A stretch of DNA of 64,000 bases from Ruegeria sp. THAF57 (GTDB taxonomy: Bacteria > Pseudomonadota > Alphaproteobacteria > Rhodobacterales > Rhodobacteraceae), in the NCBI RefSeq assembly GCF_903914075.1, contig NZ_CAIWNQ010000003.1, forward strand, positions 186,001-250,000, given 5' to 3'. A model generated the notes under the pieces. The model made no database searches. It saw nothing but the letters and a program-made list of their open reading frames with translations, and had not been told where the DNA came from. A program made the position numbers and the translations under genes. This document shows positions 56,836-64,000 of the stretch, one piece after another; position 1 is the first letter of the stretch; each line of letters starts with the position of its first letter.

Positions 56836-57177
56836 TCAGGCAGTCTCTTCGCGGCAGAAAATCTCGTAGACAACTTCCAACATGCGGCGTGGACGGTCAT
56901 CTGCCAGGCGGTAGAAAATGGCTTTTCCTTCGCGGCGGGGCGTTACCAATCCTTCAAGGCGCAGGCGCGACAATTGCTGCGAGACCGCCGCTTGGCGGGC
57001 GGATAGCAGTTCTTCTAGTTGCGTAACCGATTTCTCACCCGACACCAGGTGACACAGGATCAAAAGCCGTCCTTCATGGCTGATCGCCTTCAGAAAGTTG
57101 GATGCGCGCGCGGCGTTTCCTGCAACGCGCTCGAGGTTTTCGGAAAATGAATCCGGTGAAAGCTCTGATAGTGCCAT
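56836..57177 (-). CDS. ArsR-family regulator, SqrR/BigR-like persulfide sensor
   Basis: 113 residues. FLKAISHEGRLLILCHLVSG and LLSARQAAVSQQLSRLRLEG are the ArsR winged helix, with the recognition helix AAVSQQLSRL. Two cysteines, Cys42 (LILCHL) and Cys108 (EIFCRE), match the Cys pair (about 41 and 107) that forms a tetrasulfide in Rhodobacter SqrR and relatives, which derepress sulfide-oxidation genes. The target genes are not next to it; control of sqr elsewhere is possible. Confidence 0.82.
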   Translation of the reverse strand: MALSELSPDSFSENLERVAGNAARASNFLKAISHEGRLLILCHLVSGEKSVTQLEELLSARQAAVSQQLSRLRLEGLVTPRREGKAIFYRLADDRPRRMLEVVYEIFCREETA

Positions 57178-57266
57178 GTGCGTTTTCCTTTTGGGCCGGG
57201 CTTGTGCGTGGTTGGCGGGTTCCCTGTCGCCGCCAAGAGCGGACGCTTTATCTATTTTGGAGGCGA

Positions 57267-57284
57267 ATTTCTATATGTAAGAAT
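57267..57284. promoter_or_regulatory. Imperfect AT-rich palindrome, possible SqrR/BigR box
   Basis: ATTTCTATATGTAAGAAT matches its own reverse complement at 12 of 18 positions, with ATT...TA.AT.TA...AAT symmetry. It lies 90 bases upstream of the regulator start, in the spacer shared with clpP. BigR-type operators are similarly AT-rich palindromes. The rest of 57178-57514 shows no gene. Confidence 0.4.
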
Positions 57285-57419
57285 CAAAATGACGTGATGA
57301 GAAAAACTCAGCCTGCCCGCAAGACGGATCGCGGCTTTCAGTGTTCAGGTCATGCCTGGGAACCGGACAGTTGCGAATTGCGCCTGATGGGGAAACGCCG
57401 CGTTCAGGGCATAAGTATT

Positions 57420-57443
57420 CAGCCCCCCTTGCAGCCCCCCTGT
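57420..57443. repeat. Tandem 12-bp repeat upstream of clpP
   Basis: CAGCCCCCCTTG (57420-57431) is followed directly by CAGCCCCCCTGT (57432-57443), 11 of 12 bases alike apart from the ends. It lies 70 bases before the clpP ATG and may mark slippage or a regulator half-site pair. Confidence 0.5.
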
Positions 57444-57514
57444 GCCGACACTAAGACTCGGGTAATGTTTCTTCGGGTAGTATCCCGATCCATAGCAAGA
57501 CAGGCAGGTTCCTA

Positions 57515-58147
57515 ATGTTCGATCCCGTTGATACCTATATGAATACGCTCGTCCCGATGGTTGTTGAGCAGACCAGCCGTGGCGAACGCGCGTATGACAT
57601 TTTCTCGCGCCTTCTGAAAGAGCGGATCATTTTCATCAATGGCCCGATCCACGACGGGATGAGCCATCTGGTCGTGGCGCAGTTGTTGCATCTTGAGGCG
57701 GAAAACCCGAACAAGGAAATCTCGATCTACATCAACTCACCTGGCGGTGTTGTGACCAGCGGATTGTCGATTTACGACACAATGCAGTATATCAAGCCGA
57801 AATGTTCGACTTTGGTGATCGGTCAGGCGGCCTCGATGGGGTCTGTTTTGCTGGCCGGTGGCGAGAAGGGGATGCGTTTTTCCCTGCCGAACAGCCGGAT
57901 CATGGTTCACCAGCCCAGCGGCGGTTATCAGGGTCAGGCGAGCGATATCATGATTCACGCGGCCGAGACGCAAAAACTCAAGGATCGCCTGTACGATATA
58001 TACGTGCGCCACACCGGGCAGACGAAAAAGGCGGTTGAAAAAGCCTTGGATCGCGACAACTTCATGAGCCCGGAAGAGGCGAAAGACTGGGGTCACATCG
58101 ACGAAATCGTCGAAAACCGCGCCAAAATGGATGGCGATGAGGCCTAA
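57515..58147 (+). CDS. clpP: ATP-dependent Clp protease proteolytic subunit
   Basis: 210 residues. It forms the tetradecameric protease chamber. The catalytic triad is Ser107 (GQAASMGS), His132 (IMVHQPSGG) and an Asp in the [11 protein letters not shown] region. [13 protein letters not shown] substrate strands and [20 protein letters not shown] are standard. It is separated from clpX by a strong terminator and 134 bases, so the two may also be transcribed separately. ClpP works with ClpX and, elsewhere, ClpA. Confidence 0.95.
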   Translation: MFDPVDTYMNTLVPMVVEQTSRGERAYDIFSRLLKERIIFINGPIHDGMSHLVVAQLLHLEAENPNKEISIYINSPGGVVTSGLSIYDTMQYIKPKCSTLVIGQAASMGSVLLAGGEKGMRFSLPNSRIMVHQPSGGYQGQASDIMIHAAETQKLKDRLYDIYVRHTGQTKKAVEKALDRDNFMSPEEAKDWGHIDEIVENRAKMDGDEA

Positions 58148-58155
58148 AAAATAGT

Positions 58156-58185
58156 CCCCGCGTTAAGGGCGCGGGGTACATTTTT
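58156..58185 (+). terminator. Intrinsic terminator between clpP and clpX
   Basis: CCCCGCG (58156-58162) and CGCGGGG (58170-58176) pair perfectly around a 7-base loop, followed by TACATTTTT. It begins nine bases after the clpP stop. Confidence 0.8.
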
Positions 58186-58281
58186 GACATTGTAGCGGCC
58201 CCGGCGGTGGCCTAAGCTGCAGACATAAGCGGCAAGAGCGGCCCAAAGCGGGTCGCAGGGACGAAGCCCGAAAGGTAGAAC

Positions 58282-59547
<1,266 letters not shown>

Positions 59548-59608
59548 GTTCAAAGTCTCCTGACATATTCGGCGCGGTTCTCCCGCGCCGTTTTCTTTTG
59601 AGGGCACT

Positions 59609-59983
59609 ATGGCAATTAGACGTATTTCTTCAGGCGGGGAATTTGAGGCCAAAGTCGGATATTGCCGTGCCGTGGTGGCGAATGGGTTCGTCTTTGTTGC
59701 CGGAACCTGTGCGCAGGGCGACGACATTCCCACAGATATTGTTGGTCAGTGCAGGTCCGCTTTGGATGCAATTGGAAAAGCACTGTCTGAGGCTGGGACG
59801 GATTTCGCCCATGTTGTCCGTGTAAACTATTACCTGCCGGACATGAATGAGTTTGAATTGTGTTGGCCTTTGTTGGTTGAGGCATTCGGAGCCAACCCGC
59901 CAGCGGCGACGGTAACCGAATGCAATCTCATTACGCCTGAAGATCGCATTGAGATCGAAGTGACCGCAGTTTTGCCGGAATAG
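59609..59983 (+). CDS. RidA family (reactive imine deaminase-like) protein
   Basis: 124 residues, 62 bases after clpX. The chorismate-mutase-like fold shows the conserved [39 protein letters not shown] (conserved Arg in VVRVNYY) and [12 protein letters not shown]. RidA proteins hydrolyse enamine/imine intermediates of PLP enzymes. The start [18 protein letters not shown] fits the YjgH-like subgroup. It is likely read on with NDUFA12-like and mlaD. Confidence 0.82.
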   Translation: MAIRRISSGGEFEAKVGYCRAVVANGFVFVAGTCAQGDDIPTDIVGQCRSALDAIGKALSEAGTDFAHVVRVNYYLPDMNEFELCWPLLVEAFGANPPAATVTECNLITPEDRIEIEVTAVLPE

Positions 59984-60062
59984 GGGCTGCGGTCTTTGTG
60001 ACACTGGACCTTGGCGAGCCTTTGGTCCATATCTGCAGGAGCAGAAATACCGGAGGCAGACG

Positions 60063-60446
60063 ATGGGAATCCTGAATAATCTTTTGCGAGCCGTAACCTG
60101 GTGGAATGGGGCCACTCTGAATACGCAGCTCTACACGGCGCGTAAGGGAACCAAGGTTGGCGAAGATAACGAAGGTAATGTTTTCTATCGCAATGCCGAC
60201 GACAGCAAGCGCTGGGTTATTTTTAATGGCGAGGCCGAGGCCAGCCGGATCGACCCTGACTGGCATGGATGGTTGCATCGGACTTGGGACGAACCGCCGA
60301 CAGACAAGCCGTTGCAGCATAAAAACTGGGAAAAGCCACATCAGGAAAATTTGACAGGTACGGCTTTGGCCTACGCTCCTGCAGGTTCGTTGCGCCGACC
60401 CAATCCGGTCGAACGTTCGGACTACGAGGCTTGGACCCCAGAATAA
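60063..60446 (+). CDS. NDUFA12-like NADH:ubiquinone oxidoreductase accessory subunit
   Basis: 127 residues: [59 protein letters not shown] and [11 protein letters not shown]. This is the 17.2 kDa (B17.2/NDUFA12) complex I subunit pattern, common in alphaproteobacteria. C-terminal [20 protein letters not shown] is typical. It stands between ridA and mlaD, apart from the nuo operon. Confidence 0.9.
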   Translation: MGILNNLLRAVTWWNGATLNTQLYTARKGTKVGEDNEGNVFYRNADDSKRWVIFNGEAEASRIDPDWHGWLHRTWDEPPTDKPLQHKNWEKPHQENLTGTALAYAPAGSLRRPNPVERSDYEAWTPE

Positions 60447-60458
60447 GCGAGGCGAGCA

Positions 60459-60911
60459 ATGTCGAGCTATAATGTAACCGAAGTCCTGGTGGGCGGGGCC
60501 GTGTTGGCCTGTGCTGTGGCATTTGGCGTTTATGCCAGCCAATCGACTGGCCTGTCGCAAAGCGGACCGGGATATGAATTGGGCGCATCTTTCAGATCGC
60601 TGGAAGGTGTTGGCGTGGGCACTGACGTTCGTCTTGCTGGCGTCAAGATCGGGACCGTGACAGGCGTTGAGCTGAACCCCGATACGTATCGCGCGGATAC
60701 AACGTTTTCGATTTCTGACGGGATATTGGTGCCGGATGACAGCGCGATCGTCATCTCATCCGAAGGTTTGCTGGGCGGGAACTTTGTCGAGGTTATGCCC
60801 GGTGGGTCGCCTTTCTTTTTCGAACCCGGCGATCAGGTCGAGGATACGCAGGGTGCGGTCAGCCTGATCTCGCTTCTGGTCAAGTTCGTGGCCGGGGATG
60901 GTGGCGAATGA
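60459..60911 (+). CDS. mlaD: Outer-membrane lipid asymmetry protein MlaD (MCE domain)
   Basis: 150 residues. One N-terminal membrane anchor (VLVGGAVLACAVAFGVYASQ) precedes an MCE domain: GASFRSLEGVGVGTDVRLAG, VKIGTVTGVEL, IVISSEGLLGGNFVEVMPGG. MlaD hexamers bind lipids in the retrograde Mla transport system. The DUF2155 gene starts inside its stop codon. Other mla genes are not in this window. Confidence 0.9.
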   Translation: MSSYNVTEVLVGGAVLACAVAFGVYASQSTGLSQSGPGYELGASFRSLEGVGVGTDVRLAGVKIGTVTGVELNPDTYRADTTFSISDGILVPDDSAIVISSEGLLGGNFVEVMPGGSPFFFEPGDQVEDTQGAVSLISLLVKFVAGDGGE

Positions 60912-61276
60912 AGCGCCTGTTTTTGATAGCAGCACTACTTGCATCAACGGGCGCAGCAGCCCAGCAAAAGGTTCAATCCGGCCCGGGCGCGATGCTGCGT
61001 GGTTTGGACAAGGTCAACGGCCACACCGTTGACGTCGAATTGCAAAGCGGTCAGACCGAGGCGATTTTTGGACTGGATGTGGCTTTGGGCGATTGCCGTT
61101 ATCCGGCTGAAAACCCGACCGGGGACGCCTTTGCCTATCTCACGATTTGGGAAAAAGGTAAGACAGATCAATTGTTTGATGGATGGATGATCGCCACATC
61201 CCCGGCGCTGAACGCGCTGGATCATTCACGTTACGATGTCTGGGTAATCCGCTGTATGACACTATCCGGCAACTGA
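60908..61276 (+). CDS. DUF2155 family secreted protein
   Basis: 122 residues with a signal peptide (MKRLFLIAALLASTGAAAQQ). The mature part has GAMLRGLDKVNGHTVDVELQ, DVALGDCRYPAENPTGDAFA and YDVWVIRCMTLSGN, the DUF2155 family pattern with two cysteines. Function is unknown; the family commonly sits between mlaD and aat in Rhodobacterales. It starts in ATGA overlap with mlaD, and its 3' end overlaps the end of the convergent aat gene by 46 bases. Confidence 0.85.
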   Translation: MKRLFLIAALLASTGAAAQQKVQSGPGAMLRGLDKVNGHTVDVELQSGQTEAIFGLDVALGDCRYPAENPTGDAFAYLTIWEKGKTDQLFDGWMIATSPALNALDHSRYDVWVIRCMTLSGN

Positions 61277-61863
61277 TCCAATTCTGCGGTGAAGTCTGCG
61301 CTGGCGTCGATCGCCTCTTCCAATGCCTGTCTGTACTGAGCGCGCGGAACTTCGATCGCGCCTAATGACGCCAGATGAGCGGTCAGAAATTGCGTGTCAA
61401 ATAACTGAAATCCGGTACGCCTTAGCCGATCGACCAGATAGGCCAGCGCAATTTTTGAGGCATCCGTTCGCCGTGAAAACATGCTTTCACCGAAGAACGC
61501 AGAACCCAGGGATACTCCGTAGACTCCGCCGACCAGTGCCGGTCCATCCCAGATTTCTAATGAATGGGCATGGCCGGATTGGTGCAAGCGTTGATACAGA
61601 TTTCTCAGCTCTGCATTGATCCAAGTGTCTGTGCGATCGGCGCAGCCGTCGACGACGCCAGCGAAGTTCTGATTGATCGTAACTGAGAAACCGCAGTTTC
61701 GGATTCGCCGCGCAAGGCTGCGGGATATGTGGAACCCGTTCAGAGGGATAATGCCCCGAAACTTTGGGTCGACCCAGAACAAATCCGGATCGTCGCGGTG
61801 TTCGGCCATCGGGAAAATGCCGATGGAATACCCATGCAGCAAGAGTTCGGGAGAAAGGCTCAT
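61231..61863 (-). CDS. aat: Leucyl/phenylalanyl-tRNA-protein transferase
   Basis: 210 residues. It adds Leu or Phe to N-terminal Lys/Arg, making N-degrons for ClpS/ClpAP. Motifs: LLHGYSIGIFPMAEHRDDPD, WVDPKFRGIIPLNGFHISRS, YQRLHQSGHAHSLEIWDG and SLGSAFFGESMFSRRTDASK. The C-terminal LFDTQFLTAHLASLGAIEVP matches. A 48-base gap separates it from accC upstream on the same strand, suggesting co-transcription with accB-accC. Confidence 0.93.
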   Translation of the reverse strand: MSLSPELLLHGYSIGIFPMAEHRDDPDLFWVDPKFRGIIPLNGFHISRSLARRIRNCGFSVTINQNFAGVVDGCADRTDTWINAELRNLYQRLHQSGHAHSLEIWDGPALVGGVYGVSLGSAFFGESMFSRRTDASKIALAYLVDRLRRTGFQLFDTQFLTAHLASLGAIEVPRAQYRQALEEAIDASADFTAELDQLPDSVIQRITQTS

Positions 61864-61911
61864 TCAGACAGTCCGGCGTTCGAAGGGCCGAAGCCCTTCG
61901 AAGTGGTGGTG

Positions 61912-63261
61912 TTACTCGGCCATATTCTCCGCAAGCCAATGCTCCAGCCAGTGAATGTTGTAGTCGCCGCTGTGAATGTCGGTTTCTTGCAGTAGAGCAT
62001 GGAACAGCGGCACCGTGGTGTCGATTCCATCTACGATCAATTCACCCAAGGCTCGGTCCAGACGCGCCAGCGCCTCGGCCCGGTCGCGGCCCTGCACGAT
62101 CAGCTTGGCAATCAGCGAGTCGTAGTAGGGCGGGATCGAGTACCCGTCATACAGCGCCGAATCCATCCGCACGCCCAGACCACCAGGCGCGTGATAGGCG
62201 CTGATCTTACCGGGGCAGGGCGAGAAGTTTGGCAGTTTCTCGGCGTTGATCCGAACCTCGATGGCGTGGCCGTTGATTTCCAGATCGTCCTGACCGAACG
62301 ACATGTCCTCGCCTGCTGCCACACGGATTTGTTCGCGCACCAGATCGACGCCGAAAATGCCCTCGGTCACCGGGTGTTCCACCTGCAGGCGGGTGTTCAT
62401 TTCGATGAAATAGAACTCGCCATTCTCGTACAGGAATTCGATTGTGCCCGCGCCGATATAGTTGATCTTCGCCACAGCGTCGGCGCAGATTTTACCAATC
62501 TTGGCACGTTCCTCGGGGGTGATGCTGGGGCCAGGGGCCTCTTCAAACACCTTCTGATGGCGGCGCTGAAGCGAGCAATCACGTTCGCCCAGATGGACAG
62601 CCTTGCCTTTGCCGTCGCCAAAGACCTGAATCTCGATATGGCGCGGTGTGGTCAGGTATTTCTCGATATAGACCTCGTCATTGCCGAAGGCGGCTTTGCC
62701 TTCGGCGCGTGCGGTCATGAAGGCGCTTTCCATCTCATCCGCGGTCTGCGCAACTTTCATGCCGCGGCCGCCGCCGCCGGCGGTGGCTTTGATGATGACG
62801 GGATAGCCGAATTCCTCACCAATGCGCTTAGCGTCTTCCAAAGTCGGAACGCCGCCGTCGGAACCCGGTACGCATGGCACACCAAGGGCTTTCATCGTGT
62901 CCTTGGCGGTGATCTTGTCACCCATCACGCGGATATGTTCGGCGGTGGGGCCGATAAAGGTGATGTCGTGATCTTCGACGATCTGCACGAACTCTGCGTT
63001 TTCGGACAGGAAGCCATAGCCGGGGTGGATCGCCTGCGCGCCTGTGATTTCACAGGCCGAGATGATGGCTGGCACGGACAGATAGCTTTGCGGGCTGGGC
63101 GGGGGGCCGATACAGACAGACTCGTCTGCCATGCGCACGTGCATTGCGTCGCTGTCGGCGGTGGAATGGACGGCAACCGTCTTTATCCCCATCTCGCGCG
63201 CGGCGCGGATGACGCGCAGGGCGATCTCGCCTCGGTTGGCAATCAGGATCTTGTCGAACAT
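61912..63261 (-). CDS. accC: Acetyl-CoA carboxylase biotin carboxylase subunit
   Basis: 449 residues. It carboxylates biotin on AccB using ATP and bicarbonate. ATP-grasp features are present: [20 protein letters not shown], the glycine-rich loop [58 protein letters not shown] (catalytic Glu/Asn and HPVTE), and [10 protein letters not shown] at the C-domain. Length and gene order (accB-accC, nine bases apart) are standard. Confidence 0.95.
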   Translation of the reverse strand: MFDKILIANRGEIALRVIRAAREMGIKTVAVHSTADSDAMHVRMADESVCIGPPPSPQSYLSVPAIISACEITGAQAIHPGYGFLSENAEFVQIVEDHDITFIGPTAEHIRVMGDKITAKDTMKALGVPCVPGSDGGVPTLEDAKRIGEEFGYPVIIKATAGGGGRGMKVAQTADEMESAFMTARAEGKAAFGNDEVYIEKYLTTPRHIEIQVFGDGKGKAVHLGERDCSLQRRHQKVFEEAPGPSITPEERAKIGKICADAVAKINYIGAGTIEFLYENGEFYFIEMNTRLQVEHPVTEGIFGVDLVREQIRVAAGEDMSFGQDDLEINGHAIEVRINAEKLPNFSPCPGKISAYHAPGGLGVRMDSALYDGYSIPPYYDSLIAKLIVQGRDRAEALARLDRALGELIVDGIDTTVPLFHALLQETDIHSGDYNIHWLEHWLAENMAE

Positions 63262-63270
63262 GGGCCTGCC

Positions 63271-63777
63271 TTACTCAACAATGACCAGGGGTGTGCCGAA
63301 TTCCACAGCGTCGCCGTCACCCACCAGAATGCGTTTGATGGTACCCGATTTAGGCGCGTGGATGTGGTTCATGGTTTTCATCGCTTCGACGATCAGCAGC
63401 GTGTCGCCTTCGGACACGGATGCGCCGACCGAGATGAACGCAGGCGCGCCGGGTTCGGGCTGCATGTAGACGGTTCCCACCATGGGAGAGGTCACTGCAC
63501 CGGGATGGCTGGCCGGGTCTTCGACAGCGGCCGGTGCTTCGGCAGCAGCAGCCGGTGCCGGAGCAGCAGCGGGTGCTGCCGCAGGGGCCGCAGCCGGAAC
63601 TGCCACTTGAACCGGAGCTACGGCAGCGGTCTGTGACAAGCGGCTGACGCGTACATTCAGGCTGTCTTCCTCGCCGTATTCGCGCTTGACCTGCAATTCG
63701 GTCAGGTCGTTCTCGCGCAGCAGTTCAGCCAATGCCTTGATGAATGCCACATCCGCTTCGTGTTTGGTGTCTGTCAT
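63271..63777 (-). CDS. accB: Biotin carboxyl carrier protein of acetyl-CoA carboxylase
   Basis: 168 residues. The C-terminal biotinyl domain holds the biotinylation motif [16 protein letters not shown] with Lys134. It is preceded by an Ala/Pro-rich swinging linker (about residues 55-95, the [18 protein letters not shown] region) and an N-terminal helical segment ([20 protein letters not shown]). The thumb is present ([12 protein letters not shown]). It is the first gene of accB-accC-(aat). The 150 bases upstream of the start show no further gene. Confidence 0.95.
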   Translation of the reverse strand: MTDTKHEADVAFIKALAELLRENDLTELQVKREYGEEDSLNVRVSRLSQTAAVAPVQVAVPAAAPAAAPAAAPAPAAAAEAPAAVEDPASHPGAVTSPMVGTVYMQPEPGAPAFISVGASVSEGDTLLIVEAMKTMNHIHAPKSGTIKRILVGDGDAVEFGTPLVIVE

Positions 63778-63928
63778 GAGTGTCCTCGACGGTTCCCCTT
63801 TGGCCCGTCTGTGTCTTGCGGGCTTTGGTCTGATTACGCAGCGTTATAAGCCATGAGCCTTGCCATGAAAAGCGCGTCTCGGCCTGTCAGGTGGGGGTTT
63901 TAACCAAGTTTTCGAGGGGGGGAAGAGG

Positions 63929-64000
63929 TTACAGCGGCATTCCTGAAAGTTTTGCAACCAATTCCGGTAGTTTTCGCGCGCCGAATTTCTCAAGCAACCG
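63929..64000 (-). CDS. 3' end of a probable LuxR/FixJ-type regulator
   Basis: The minus-strand frame open at the window edge encodes the last 23 residues, RLLEKFGARKLPELVAKLSG plus MPL. A K-x-GAR-x-LPELV ending resembles the last helix of the LuxR/FixJ helix-turn-helix domain. The call rests on this short tail and the start lies outside the window, so only the existence of a gene end here is reasonably sure. Confidence 0.4.
   Translation of the reverse strand, partial: RLLEKFGARKLPELVAKLSGMPL

Noticed and set aside
61999..63636. 545-codon open frame on the plus strand
   Set aside because: It lies antisense to accC and accB, which are unmistakable. Long antisense frames are expected in GC-rich genes.

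Overview
The window looks like an ordinary chromosomal stretch of a roseobacter-type marine bacterium (Rhodobacterales, Alphaproteobacteria). This is inferred from gene content and order: a GcrA cell-cycle regulator, an Entner-Doudoroff operon, the lysC-ptsP pair, the NDUFA12-like/mlaD/DUF2155/aat/accC/accB neighbourhood, DUF1178, an entericidin-like lipoprotein, and GC-rich intergenic inverted repeats of a kind I associate with this order. No rRNA, complete tRNA, CRISPR array, insertion sequence or integrase was seen. Coding density is high, and the genes form many short operons on both strands.

Layout. 0-10 kb: LysE exporter (cut by the window edge), DUF418 membrane protein, alpha/beta hydrolase, mtnP, secreted IalB-like protein, SulP transporter, an intergenic repeat/terminator block, flavin reductase, GNAT, EcsC, Nudix, DUF1178, SDR. 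10-18 kb: lysC, ptsP and the zwf-edd-eda operon, which has a GntR/LacI-type operator in its leader. 18-31 kb: two PLP aminotransferases, an SMP-30-like protein, a crotonase, DUF1992, benE, valS, an orphan molybdenum hydroxylase large subunit overlapping a DUF2235 gene, GNAT. 31-45 kb: gcrA, DMT permease, argD-argF behind a candidate arginine leader peptide, ferric-reductase-like protein, secreted dioxygenase-fold protein, PhyH, pirin, panE, PiT, a second Nudix, hrpB, meaB. 45-53 kb: rpmB with a structured leader, a small-protein candidate, copper-related genes (DUF2946, PCuAC), HdeD-like protein, sirtuin, LMW phosphatase, LysR regulator, lepA. 52.6-57.5 kb: an AT-rich accessory gene, small secreted or membrane proteins, a 1.1 kb gene-poor gap with strong RNA secondary structure, an entericidin, and a SqrR/BigR-like persulfide sensor. 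57.5-64 kb: clpP, clpX, ridA, NDUFA12-like, mlaD, DUF2155, aat, accC, accB, and the 3' end of a probable LuxR/FixJ-type regulator.

Most of the window is housekeeping: glucose catabolism by the Entner-Doudoroff route, aspartate-family and arginine biosynthesis, fatty-acid synthesis entry, proteolysis and translation. The most unusual signals are regulatory. They are (i) a 17-codon, possibly leaderless ORF with Arg-Leu-Arg-Arg-Arg-Arg just upstream of argD, with mutually exclusive RNA pairings; (ii) a structured, terminator-ended, gene-less segment at about 55.87-56.21 kb; (iii) the ATGTTA-N4-TAACAT operator before zwf; and (iv) a foreign-looking gene with phage antirepressor-like character downstream of lepA. 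All functional assignments were made by reading the sequence; no database search was run.
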